Shown: piece after piece, positions 25,083 through 32,639 of the stretch
How the letters are laid out: each line of letters opens with the position of its first letter
Position numbering within the stretch: the first letter of the stretch is position 1
Assembly (NCBI RefSeq): GCF_900096565.1
Contig: NZ_FMYP01000010.1
Span: 16,083-80,082 of the forward strand
DNA from: Williamwhitmania taraxaci
Lineage (GTDB): Bacteria > Bacteroidota > Bacteroidia > Bacteroidales > Williamwhitmaniaceae
Direction of reading: 5' to 3'
DNA: 64,000 bases
Notes under the pieces: model-generated
The model's database searches: none
Seen by the model: the letters and a program-made list of their open reading frames with translations, nothing else
What the model was told of the DNA's origin: nothing
Position numbers and translations under genes: made by a program

Positions 25083-25418
25083 TTAGCATACAGGTGGAGC
25101 CCTGAGTAACCTAGAAGAGTAGGGCTGCCTTTCAACAACTTCCGAGTATTCCTTTTGCCTAAATGGCGAGTAGGAGAAATCGGAGAATATGTTGCTTTGT
25201 TGAGACGGGATGTCGGTGATTACAGGAGAATAATCGCAAATAGGACAGTAGTCGCTCTCGGCCTTAATTTCAGATGTATGTGCGTGATGCTTGCAAGCCC
25301 AAGCAGCATGGGAATGTCCATGGTGGTGCTCAATAGTGTGAATTGCTGAGTATACCAGCGGAAGCAGGTATAGCACAACACCAAACAACGATAACTTTAT
25401 CTTTCGATTTATCTGCAC
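25083..25418 (-). CDS. Small His-rich membrane protein, probably metal-related
   Basis: A 111-aa protein with one hydrophobic helix at about residues 8-26. The segment after it is dense in His (H-T-I-E-H-H-H-G-H-S-H, then C-K-H-H-A-H) and a C-P-I-C pair follows. The layout fits a periplasmic metal-binding domain anchored at the inner membrane. Similar small proteins are often found next to TonB receptors for metals in Bacteroidota. I do not recognise a named family. It precedes the receptor gene on the same strand with about 200 bp between them. Confidence 0.7.
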   Translation of the reverse strand: MQINRKIKLSLFGVVLYLLPLVYSAIHTIEHHHGHSHAAWACKHHAHTSEIKAESDYCPICDYSPVITDIPSQQSNIFSDFSYSPFRQKEYSEVVERQPYSSRLLRAPPVC

Positions 25419-25571
25419 CTCTATTGACCAGTTTACTTTGCAAAGGAACTAAGAAATTGGTGGAATGTTTATTTGTTAAGGAACTTTAAGGAAGGAGAGA
25501 TAGAATCAAATCCCTTTTCATCTCACTATTTGCTGCCCACTGAGGTTTGCTGTAGCAAGATAATTATAATT

Positions 25572-26252
25572 TCAACCCTTCTCGCTTATCTGAGTTAGCA
25601 AGGGTTCATTTAAAATTGTGATTTTCTTCCCTTCTATTTGTAGTATTTTCTCATTGTGGAAATCGGTGAGAATTCGGCTTGCGCTTTCTCTCGTAATGCC
25701 GAGCAAATCGCCTAGGTCTTGCCTCGAAATGGGAAGGGTAAAGGTGGTGCTGTTGTATATTTCTGTTGCAAAGAATAGGATTGCATCGGCCACTCTGCCA
25801 ATATTCTGTTTTTGCGCATTATTGATGAGGCTGTGAAAGTTTAGCAGTTCCCCTTTGCTCATGTCGGTAATGATTTGGTAAGCAAAGTCCCCGTTTTGAT
25901 ATATGAAGTTCTTGAAGGTGGTAACATCAATAAAGCAAACGGTTGTTTTCTCAAGGGCGGTGGCAGAGAAGTGGTTTACCTTATCCCCAAAGGTGCTCGG
26001 AAGGCAGAGGTAGGTGGGAGCCTTGGCTATCTTCATGATCTTTTCCTTGATGGGACCGCGGATATGAATCTTTACCAAGCCTGATTTTATATAGGCCACG
26101 TTTGTCGAAAGGGCATCTTGAATAATAATTGTGTCTCCAGCCTTAAAATGCACTTCGGCGCAGTTCGAACTCATCGTTTCTAATTCGCTGTCAGTGAGTT
26201 TTTTTGCGGCAGAGGATTTTAACGTGCAGAATTTACAGCTTGTTTTGTCCAT
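25572..26252 (-). CDS. Crp/Fnr-family transcriptional regulator, FNR-like
   Basis: A 226-aa regulator with an N-terminal cyclic-nucleotide-binding fold and a C-terminal Crp-type HTH. Recognition helix I-T-R-E-S-A-S-R (about 186-193) carries the E-x-x-S-R pattern of FNR-type proteins. Cys6 and Cys9 form an N-terminal C-x-x-C, with further cysteines at 31, 83 and 106, so an oxygen- or NO-sensitive Fe-S cluster is possible although the spacing differs from E. coli FNR. It is divergent from the dsrE-tusA-qmo genes, and two TGTG-N8-CACA repeats lie in the shared region, making it the probable regulator of that locus. Confidence 0.9.
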   Translation of the reverse strand: MDKTSCKFCTLKSSAAKKLTDSELETMSSNCAEVHFKAGDTIIIQDALSTNVAYIKSGLVKIHIRGPIKEKIMKIAKAPTYLCLPSTFGDKVNHFSATALEKTTVCFIDVTTFKNFIYQNGDFAYQIITDMSKGELLNFHSLINNAQKQNIGRVADAILFFATEIYNSTTFTLPISRQDLGDLLGITRESASRILTDFHNEKILQIEGKKITILNEPLLTQISEKG

Positions 26253-26293
26253 TTTAAGTCAGTTAAGGCATTAAAGTTAATTAAAATTAAAGA

Positions 26294-26331
26294 TGTGCGC
26301 TATATCACATTTATCTGTGTTAATCAGCACA
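26294..26331. promoter_or_regulatory. Tandem TGTG-N8-CACA sites, candidate Crp/Fnr operators
   Basis: Site 1 (26294-26309) is TGTGC-N6-TCACA, one base off the Crp consensus. Site 2 (26316-26331) is TGTGT-N6-GCACA. Their starts are 22 bp apart, about two helical turns. Both lie upstream of the dsrE -7 box and between it and the divergent regulator gene. Confidence 0.5.
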
Positions 26332-26363
26332 CTCATTTTTACTAGGTGTGAAAATATTAGCAA

Positions 26364-26371
26364 TAATTTTG
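26364..26371 (+). promoter_or_regulatory. Predicted -7 promoter element of the dsrE-qmo locus
   Basis: TAATTTTG matches the Bacteroidetes -7 consensus TAnnTTTG exactly. The -33 element is weak (TTTA near 26338). The predicted transcription start is about 70 bp before the dsrE ATG at 26447. Confidence 0.45.
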
Positions 26372-26446
26372 TGTGTCTGAAATAACAGTATTTCTTAGTT
26401 TTCGACAGGTTTGTTCTTCGTAAAATATTTTTCTATAAATCATATT

Positions 26447-26815
26447 ATGGCAGAAAACGAGAAGATTGTGATTATTAGCACTGTCGGGAGTGAGGATCCA
26501 GAGAAAGCAACCTTACCTTTTGTGCTAGCCACTGCGGCCCAAGCTTCCGATGTGGAAGTGGTAGTAATTCTTCAATCCAATGCAGTAACTCTTGCTCGAC
26601 ATGGTGAAGCCGAAAAGGTAAACGCCAAGGGTTTCATCCCAATCAAGGAGTTAATTGATGCTTACATCAGTCTTGGTGGTTCGCTCTTGCTTTGCTCCCC
26701 TTGCCTTAAAGCGAGAGACATAACTAAGGAAGAACTTATCGATGGTTTTGCTATTATAGCTGCAGGCACGGTGGTCACTGAAGTGATGTCGGCAAATTCT
26801 GTTATAACCTATTAA
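26447..26815 (+). CDS. DsrE/DsrF-like family protein
   Basis: A 122-aa protein from the ATG at 26447; a TTG 36 bases earlier extends the frame but with no family likeness. The alpha/beta DsrE fold is indicated by I-V-I-I-S-T-V-G, a long helix with F-V-L-A-T-A-A, and V-V-V-I-L-Q-S. A C-S-P-C motif sits where DsrE/DsrF sulfur-acceptor cysteines usually are. These proteins bind and pass sulfane sulfur, usually together with TusA. It is the first gene of the plus-strand locus. Confidence 0.85.
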   Translation: MAENEKIVIISTVGSEDPEKATLPFVLATAAQASDVEVVVILQSNAVTLARHGEAEKVNAKGFIPIKELIDAYISLGGSLLLCSPCLKARDITKEELIDGFAIIAAGTVVTEVMSANSVITY

Positions 26816-26883
26816 CTTTTGGATTTAAACTGCTTGACAGAATCAAATATAACGATCAATTGTCTATTAATAATAATACTGTT

Positions 26884-27432
26884 ATGACAAACGAAATTGA
26901 GAAACAGGTTGCCGAACTTGAGGCAAAAGTAAAAGAGATGCAGAGTCGTGAGGCAAAAGATCAAATATCTATTATCGCATTCTCGGGCGATTTGGATAAG
27001 ATGCTAGCTGCTATGATTATTGCTACCGGCGCTCGGGCCATGGATACCGAGGTGAAGATGTTCTTTACCTTTTGGGCTACTGCCATGTTGCGCGATCCAA
27101 AAAAATCTGGCAAAGGCAAGGATTTTATGTCGAAGATGTTTGGGATGATGCTGCCTAAAGGTAGCCCCAACCTCAAACTTTCCAAGATGAATATGGGTGG
27201 CATGGGAACCACTATGCTTAAAGGATTGATGAAGAAAAAGCGGGTTTCCTCCCTAGAAGAGTTACTCGTTGTTGCTGGTGAACTTGGCGTTGAGATTAAC
27301 GTGTGTGAAATGAGCATGGACCTCATGGGCTTTAAGCGTGAGGAGATGATTGATTATCCATACCTGAACTATGTGGGAGTGGGTAGTTACCTTTCCGATG
27401 CAAACGACAGCCGTATTCAACTCTTTATCTAA
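26884..27432 (+). CDS. DsrE2-like (DsrE/DsrF/DrsH-like) sulfur-transfer protein
   Basis: A 182-aa protein from the ATG at 26884. It starts with a short coiled-coil segment (about 1-30), followed by the DsrE2 core with D-L-D-K-M-L-A-A-M-I-I-A-T-G-A, a Met/Lys/Gly-rich insertion (about 85-118) and the diagnostic V-C-E-M-S-M-D-L-M-G motif carrying the likely active Cys. DsrE2 proteins pair with TusA in sulfur trafficking of sulfur-oxidising and Hdr-like systems. TusA follows after about 80 bp. The Met-rich insertion suggests membrane or protein contacts, as is common in this branch. Confidence 0.88.
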   Translation: MTNEIEKQVAELEAKVKEMQSREAKDQISIIAFSGDLDKMLAAMIIATGARAMDTEVKMFFTFWATAMLRDPKKSGKGKDFMSKMFGMMLPKGSPNLKLSKMNMGGMGTTMLKGLMKKKRVSSLEELLVVAGELGVEINVCEMSMDLMGFKREEMIDYPYLNYVGVGSYLSDANDSRIQLFI

Positions 27433-27513
27433 TTTTTTTATTTCGATCACTTCCAATACGGCTTTTGCTGATTGGTGAATGAACAAATTTTCAAATCATT
27501 AAATTAATATTTT

Positions 27514-27762
27514 ATGACAACAGAAGAATTAAAAGCGCTTAAGAGCGATAAGGTTGTGGACGCAAGAGGAACTGCTTGTCCTGGTCCACTTTTGGCAGCA
27601 AAAAAGGCTATTGGCGATTTGCAAGCTGGACAAATTATGGAAATTCTTTCGGCCGATGAGGGAACAAAAAGCGATATCCCAAAGTGGTGCAAGAAGATGA
27701 ATTTTGAATACTGTGGCTCTATCGACGAGGATGGTATTTATAAACTGTTTCTAAAAAAATAG
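27514..27762 (+). CDS. tusA: TusA-family sulfur carrier protein
   Basis: An 82-aa protein. The invariant T-A-C-P-G-P-L motif places the persulfide-carrying Cys at residue 22. The rest has the usual two-layer fold, with the D-I-P-K-W-C segment adding a second Cys. TusA shuttles sulfane sulfur between DsrE-type proteins, rhodanese or Hdr-like complexes. It is flanked by dsrE2 and the mvhD-like gene, with only three bases before the next start. Confidence 0.95.
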   Translation: MTTEELKALKSDKVVDARGTACPGPLLAAKKAIGDLQAGQIMEILSADEGTKSDIPKWCKKMNFEYCGSIDEDGIYKLFLKK

Positions 27763-27765
27763 ACC

Positions 27766-28167
27766 ATGAAAAGTCAGCATCCCAAAATTTTGGTGTTCTC
27801 GACTGAAAAAATATCCGACCCTGCCATCGATTTGGCAGGGTTGCTTAAAAAGCATTACCCTTTTACAGTATATGCCATTAGCGTACCCTGCTCTAGCGGT
27901 ATAAAACCACGGTGGATCATGCGTGCTTTCGAAAAGGGTTTCGATGGGGTATTCATTGCTGCAGATGGTACCGATTGCTCTTACGGAGAACAATGCACTG
28001 AGCGCACTGGCGATATTATTCAAGTAACCCACCAGCTGATGCGCGATAAAGGATTAAAGCCTTCGCAGCTTAAGATGGCAGCTATCTGTTCGGTCTGTGC
28101 CGAGCCTTTTGTGAAGCATGTAACTGGGTTTATGAAAGAGTTGGAAACACTCCGCCAGGCCCAATAA
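27766..28167 (+). CDS. MvhD/FlpD-like electron transfer subunit
   Basis: A 133-aa hydrogenase iron-sulfur subunit family protein (MvhD/FlpD, PF02662). Family cysteines include V-P-C-S-S-G, a D-G-T-D-C-S-Y-G segment with E-Q-C, and A-I-C-S-V-C, which can hold a 2Fe-2S centre. In methanogens MvhD links hydrogenase to HdrA. In sulfate reducers an MvhD domain is fused to the C-terminus of QmoB. Here it is a separate gene, and the QmoB-like protein lacks it, so it likely forms the missing module. Confidence 0.9.
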   Translation: MKSQHPKILVFSTEKISDPAIDLAGLLKKHYPFTVYAISVPCSSGIKPRWIMRAFEKGFDGVFIAADGTDCSYGEQCTERTGDIIQVTHQLMRDKGLKPSQLKMAAICSVCAEPFVKHVTGFMKELETLRQAQ

Positions 28168-28283
28168 TCATAATTACATCGAGTTGCAAGTTTGCTTAAG
28201 TCGGTGCGGATGTGAGTCAAACAGGTAAACGAATCGATACTACGCCACACAATCTTTCTGTGTAAGAAACTAAGAAGAGAATT

Positions 28284-29594
28284 ATGCCAACAAATAATGC
28301 ACTTGAGCAAAACACCGACTACGATGTATTGGTAATCGGAGCTGGTATCGCCGGCGAGGAATCGGCACTTAAGCTTGCCGATATGGGTTTTCGGGTAATG
28401 CTTGTTGAAAAGGAGCCCTCCATTGGTGGTAAAATGATCCTGCTGAGCAAGGTGTTTCCAACCCTCGATTGCGCGGCCTGCATTACCACACCTAAGGTAT
28501 CGGAAACCGCACGCCATCCGAATATAACGCTACTAACGCTTACAGAGGCCGATAGTATCGTAAAGGAGAGTAATGGTCTCTTCTCTGTAGTGTTGAAAAA
28601 ACATCCTCGGTATGTAGTCGAGAAGGATTGTACTGGATGTCAGGAGTGCGAAAATGCTTGTCCTGTAATCGTTGAGGATCAGTTTCAATTTAATATGGTA
28701 GCCCGTAAGGCGGTTTACATTCCCTTCAATATTGCCAACCCCCGCATTGCCCTTATCGATATTGAGAACTGCATGCTATGTGGGTTGTGTGAACAAAAAT
28801 GTCCATCCAACTGCATCGATTTTACCCAAAAGGAAGAGATCATCCAAATTCAGGTAAAGGCGGTTGTTGTGGCTACTGGTTTCAATCTCTTCGATCCGAC
28901 ATTAATACCTCGTTATGGTTTTGGTCGATTCAAAAACGTAATTACTTCCATGCAAATGGAGCGCGAGTTGGCACCAACGCGACCGTTCAACAATGTGCTA
29001 CGACCTTCCGACGGAAAAACTCCCGATAATATAGCCTACATCTTTTGCACTGGATCGCGCGATCAAACTTGCGGAAACGCCACTTGCTCGCAGGTATGCT
29101 GCATGTATTCCACCAAGCAGGCTCAACTGCTGATGGGTGCTTTGCCTATGGCCGATATTACCATGTACTACATTAATATTCGTGCATTTGGAAAGGGCTT
29201 TGACGAATTCTACATGCAAGCAAAGGATATGGGTGCCAATTATGTAAAGGGTAAAGTGGCCTCTGTTTCTGAAAAGGAGAATGGCAACCTTATTTTACGC
29301 TACGAGGATATCGCCACTGGTAAGGTCACCGAAAAAGAGCACGACATGGTTGTGCTGTCGGTTGGCTTATTGGCGAACCCTGCCATTGTGAGTGTTTTCA
29401 AGAATGAAACACTGCAACTAGATGCTTCCAACTATATCAACCAACCCGATTTGCTGCAAAGCCCAGCTCTTACATCTATAAAAGGGGTATTTGTTGCAGG
29501 AACCGCTACCGCTCCTATGGATATTCCCGATACCATTATGTCGGCCGGTGCCGCAGCTGCTGAAACATCTGGTTACCTAAAGCTACAATCATGA
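28284..29594 (+). CDS. qmoA: QmoA/HdrA-like flavoprotein with two 4Fe-4S motifs
   Basis: A 436-aa FAD protein. The dinucleotide motif V-I-G-A-G-I-A-G-E-E-S-A begins at residue 17. The HdrA-type C-A-A-C-I-T-T-P-K motif (about 63-71) follows. Two 4Fe-4S sites are at Cys116/119/122/126 and Cys163/166/169/173, and there is a long conserved C-T-G-S-R-D-Q-T-C stretch before the C-terminus. In Qmo complexes this subunit pairs with QmoB for electron exchange with the quinone pool. Its stop overlaps the next start by four bases (ATGA), so it is co-translated with the QmoB-like protein. HdrA-paralogue naming is uncertain. Confidence 0.88.
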   Translation: MPTNNALEQNTDYDVLVIGAGIAGEESALKLADMGFRVMLVEKEPSIGGKMILLSKVFPTLDCAACITTPKVSETARHPNITLLTLTEADSIVKESNGLFSVVLKKHPRYVVEKDCTGCQECENACPVIVEDQFQFNMVARKAVYIPFNIANPRIALIDIENCMLCGLCEQKCPSNCIDFTQKEEIIQIQVKAVVVATGFNLFDPTLIPRYGFGRFKNVITSMQMERELAPTRPFNNVLRPSDGKTPDNIAYIFCTGSRDQTCGNATCSQVCCMYSTKQAQLLMGALPMADITMYYINIRAFGKGFDEFYMQAKDMGANYVKGKVASVSEKENGNLILRYEDIATGKVTEKEHDMVVLSVGLLANPAIVSVFKNETLQLDASNYINQPDLLQSPALTSIKGVFVAGTATAPMDIPDTIMSAGAAAAETSGYLKLQS

Positions 29595-31300
29595 AGAAGA
29601 AGATAGGTGTATACGTTTGCCATTGTGGTGGAAATATCTCCGATTATGTCGATATACAGAAGGTAAAGGATGCTGTAAAGGATGAAGCCAATGTTTACCT
29701 ACTAAAGAATACGCTGTTTGCCTGTTCCGACTCTTCCCAAAAGGAGATGGTGGACGATATTCAAACCAGCGAACTTGATGCAATTGTGGTGGCCTCGTGC
29801 TCGCCTAAACTACACGTTCCCACCTTTCGGGCGGTAGCCGAGCGTGCGGGAATGAATGCTTACAACTACGTTCAGGTAAATATCCGTGAACAAAGTTCTT
29901 GGGCCCATTCCGATAATAAATTGGGTGCAACCGAAAAGGCTATTCTGCTGGTAAAGGCAGGCATCGCTCGGGCATCCGAATCGGAGGCGTTGACCTCCAT
30001 GAAAATACCTACCACCAATGCCGTAGCGATAATTGGTGCCGGAGTAGGCGGTATGCGTTCTGCCATTGCGTTAGCCGATATGGGGAGCGAGGTTTACCTC
30101 ATCGAAAAAGAGGCAACGGTTGGTGGCCATGTGGCCGAAATTGGCGAATTGTTTACCTCCCGCATACAGGGTAAGGATCTCGTTGAGAACCTTCTCTCCG
30201 AAATTAAGAAGCGTAGCAATATTAAACTATTTACGAGTGCCGAACTGGCCGAGAAGAAGGGTAGTATTGGAAACTTCGATATTAAGGTGAATGTTGGAGG
30301 CGAAACGCTTCCTCTGCATATTGGAGCCTTCATTGTAAATACGGGATTCGATTCCTACACGCCTGCAACCGGCGAGTATGGTTTTGGTGAGATGGATAAT
30401 GTAATCACTCTGCCTACGTTTAAAAAACTTATTGACTCTTCGCACGGGGTGCTGGAATACAACGGAAAGCCGATTAAAAGGATTGCATATATCTACTGTG
30501 TGGGAAGCCGTCAGGATGAGGAAGGCGAAAATAAGTATTGCTCGCGCTACTGTTGCACCGCAGCTATTCACGTCTCTATTCTGGCGAAAAATAAATTTAA
30601 GGGAATCACGAATCTTCATTTCAACCGAGGAATTCGTGCCTACGGAAAACAGGAACTGCTCTACGCTGAATCGTCGAAGATGGGGGATATATACCTTCAA
30701 TTCTCGCTCGATAGCATTCCTCAACTAGTGCAGAAGGGGAATAAAACATTGGTGTCGGTTAAGGATATACTTTCGGCAGGAAGAACAGTGGAGGCCGAGG
30801 CCGACCTAGTTGTGTTGGTGACGGGAATGATTCCACGGAAAAACGATAAACTCGTTCATCAGCTGAAAATTCCGGTGGGCCGCGATCGCTTTTTTAACGA
30901 GATACATATGAAACTGCGCCCGGTTGAAACGGTTATCGATGGGGTATTAATTGCGGGAACCTGCCAGTCGCCAAAGAATATTCTGGAAACGGTAAATTCC
31001 TCAATGGCCGCGGCTGCTAAGGCCAACTCCATTCTTACTAAGGGCGAGATTGCCTTGGAGCCAACACTTGCCATGGTGAATCCTGCTGCATGCGTGTTGT
31101 GCGACAAATGTTTTTCGGCTTGCGTGTTCGATGCCATTGTTGAAACTGAGTTTGAGGGTCGCAAGGTTGCTAAAATCAACGTCTCCAACTGCAAAGGATG
31201 TGGTATGTGTACTCCTGTTTGCCCCACCGACGCCATTGACTTGGCCGGGTTTACCAATGCCCAAATAGAGGGTATGGTTGATGCACTTTCGGAATCTTAA
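29591..31300 (+). CDS. qmoB: QmoB/HdrA-like flavoprotein
   Basis: A 569-aa protein. The opening G-V-Y-V-C-H-C-G-G-N-I-S is the HdrA N-terminal signature. An FAD motif G-A-G-V-G-G-M-R-S-A lies at about residue 154-163, and the C-terminus carries two ferredoxin motifs (C-V-L-C-D-K-C-F-S-A-C and C-K-G-C-G-M-C-T-P-V-C-P). The C-terminal MvhD domain seen in sulfate-reducer QmoB is absent; the stand-alone MvhD gene is three genes' distance upstream. The enzyme could bifurcate electrons or simply relay them; this cannot be read from the sequence. The HTH gene follows after 11 bp. Confidence 0.88.
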   Translation: MKKKIGVYVCHCGGNISDYVDIQKVKDAVKDEANVYLLKNTLFACSDSSQKEMVDDIQTSELDAIVVASCSPKLHVPTFRAVAERAGMNAYNYVQVNIREQSSWAHSDNKLGATEKAILLVKAGIARASESEALTSMKIPTTNAVAIIGAGVGGMRSAIALADMGSEVYLIEKEATVGGHVAEIGELFTSRIQGKDLVENLLSEIKKRSNIKLFTSAELAEKKGSIGNFDIKVNVGGETLPLHIGAFIVNTGFDSYTPATGEYGFGEMDNVITLPTFKKLIDSSHGVLEYNGKPIKRIAYIYCVGSRQDEEGENKYCSRYCCTAAIHVSILAKNKFKGITNLHFNRGIRAYGKQELLYAESSKMGDIYLQFSLDSIPQLVQKGNKTLVSVKDILSAGRTVEAEADLVVLVTGMIPRKNDKLVHQLKIPVGRDRFFNEIHMKLRPVETVIDGVLIAGTCQSPKNILETVNSSMAAAAKANSILTKGEIALEPTLAMVNPAACVLCDKCFSACVFDAIVETEFEGRKVAKINVSNCKGCGMCTPVCPTDAIDLAGFTNAQIEGMVDALSES

Positions 31301-31311
31301 AAACTCTACTG

Positions 31312-31587
31312 ATGGACGCTAAGACAAAAACGATAAATATCCTCAAGGAAACTCGCAAAGTTCCTGCTCATGTGCTCGAAGGACGAAAAAAGTATGTGCG
31401 CATCCGCAAGGCCATTCTTGAATCGCTAAAGGAGGAAGGCAAGACCATTCCGCAGATAGCTGAGGCGACTCAGTTACCCTTGTCGGAAACGACATATTAC
31501 CTGATGACCCTGCACAAATTCGGCGAGGTTGCAGTGGAGGGGATTGACGATATGGACGAGTATTATATCTACAAATTGACGAAATAA
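31312..31587 (+). CDS. Small winged-helix DNA-binding-like protein inside the qmo operon
   Basis: A 91-aa protein with an HTH-like core of about residues 25-75: an R-K-A-I-L-E-S-L-K-E-E-G-K-T-I-P-Q-I-A helix set, then L-P-L-S-E-T-T-Y-Y-L-M-T-L as the recognition helix and a short wing with E-V-A-V-E-G. This is the ArsR/MarR-like winged-helix plan at minimal size. Its stop shares one base with the qmoC start (TAATG), so it is translationally coupled to an oxidoreductase subunit. It may regulate the locus or act as a protein-protein module. No Cys is present. Confidence 0.8.
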   Translation: MDAKTKTINILKETRKVPAHVLEGRKKYVRIRKAILESLKEEGKTIPQIAEATQLPLSETTYYLMTLHKFGEVAVEGIDDMDEYYIYKLTK

Positions 31588-32636
31588 TGGCTACGATAAA
31601 TCCAGAATTCGGCGAAGAATTAAAGAAGTATGGTGCTTTCGACTTTAATGCCTGCTATAACTGTGGCACTTGCACTGCCATTTGTTCCCTGTCCACTGAG
31701 GATGACTCTTTTCCTCGGGAGATGGTTCGTCTAAGCGTTTTAGGCGATGAGGAGGGAATTCAGGGTTCACTCAAGCCCTGGCTCTGTTACTATTGCGGCG
31801 AATGCTCCACCCACTGTCCTCAAGTGGCAAATCCGGGCGAGCTTATGATGTCGCTGCGCCGCTGGCTTACCTCTGTATACGATTGGACCGGACTATCTGG
31901 CCTGCTCTACAAGTCGCTGCCGTTAACCCTGCTTGCCTTTGTACTTACTGCGGTGGCTGTTATCCTGTTTGCAGTGTCCGAGAATTTTAACTTGTCGGCC
32001 ATAATGCACGTGGGGCACTACTTTGAGATGATTGCCATTGGCTCAGTTTTCACCATTATACTTCTTCCAAACATTGTTCGGATGTGGTGGCTTATTATTG
32101 GAAAACCAAAAGTTAAAGTTCCTGTTAAAAGTTACTTTACGGCGATAGGCGAGTTGGTTGTGCACATGTTTACCCAAAAGCGGGCTCTTGGCTGCGACGA
32201 CAACCAGTTTCGCTGGTTCGAACACTTCGTCTTGGTTATTGGTTATTTGACATTGCTGTTTACTACCGTTTTCCTTGATTGGTTTTCGGCCACAAACATG
32301 TTCGTTATAGGTTTGGGATATGTTGAGAGCATTATCATCTTTCTGGTTACCATCGATTTTGTTTCGAGCCGTATTCGTAAGAGCAAAGAGGTAAGCAGCC
32401 ATTCCCAGCCTTCCGATTGGTTTTTTGTAATTTGGTTGCTGTTGATGGGCCTCACCGCTTTTATCGTTCGTCTGTTTATCGACTTGGATATCCTCGAGCA
32501 AAACATTTGGATGTATCTGTTCCACATGGTGGTGTTAGTTCAGTGGGCCTTAATCATTGTTCCATTTGGCAAATGGACTCATTTTCTATATCGATCATTT
32601 GCCATGTATTTGGCTAAATTAAAGGTAGAAGCCTAA
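31587..32636 (+). CDS. qmoC: QmoC-like membrane subunit (HdrC domain plus HdrE/NarI-like membrane domain)
   Basis: A 349-aa protein. The N-terminal HdrC-like part has 4Fe-4S motifs at Cys23/26/29/33 and Cys67/70/73/77. The C-terminal region (about 105-345) has five or six transmembrane helices in a cytochrome-b-like arrangement, with His residues in the helices that could bind heme b. QmoC couples the soluble QmoAB flavoproteins to menaquinone. It is coupled to the preceding HTH gene and followed three bases later by the metallo-hydrolase gene. Confidence 0.92.
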   Translation: MATINPEFGEELKKYGAFDFNACYNCGTCTAICSLSTEDDSFPREMVRLSVLGDEEGIQGSLKPWLCYYCGECSTHCPQVANPGELMMSLRRWLTSVYDWTGLSGLLYKSLPLTLLAFVLTAVAVILFAVSENFNLSAIMHVGHYFEMIAIGSVFTIILLPNIVRMWWLIIGKPKVKVPVKSYFTAIGELVVHMFTQKRALGCDDNQFRWFEHFVLVIGYLTLLFTTVFLDWFSATNMFVIGLGYVESIIIFLVTIDFVSSRIRKSKEVSSHSQPSDWFFVIWLLLMGLTAFIVRLFIDLDILEQNIWMYLFHMVVLVQWALIIVPFGKWTHFLYRSFAMYLAKLKVEA

Positions 32637-32639
32637 GCG

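Noticed and set aside
30227..30724. A 165-codon minus-strand frame inside qmoB
   Set aside because: It is antisense to a conserved flavoprotein region and has no homologous features.
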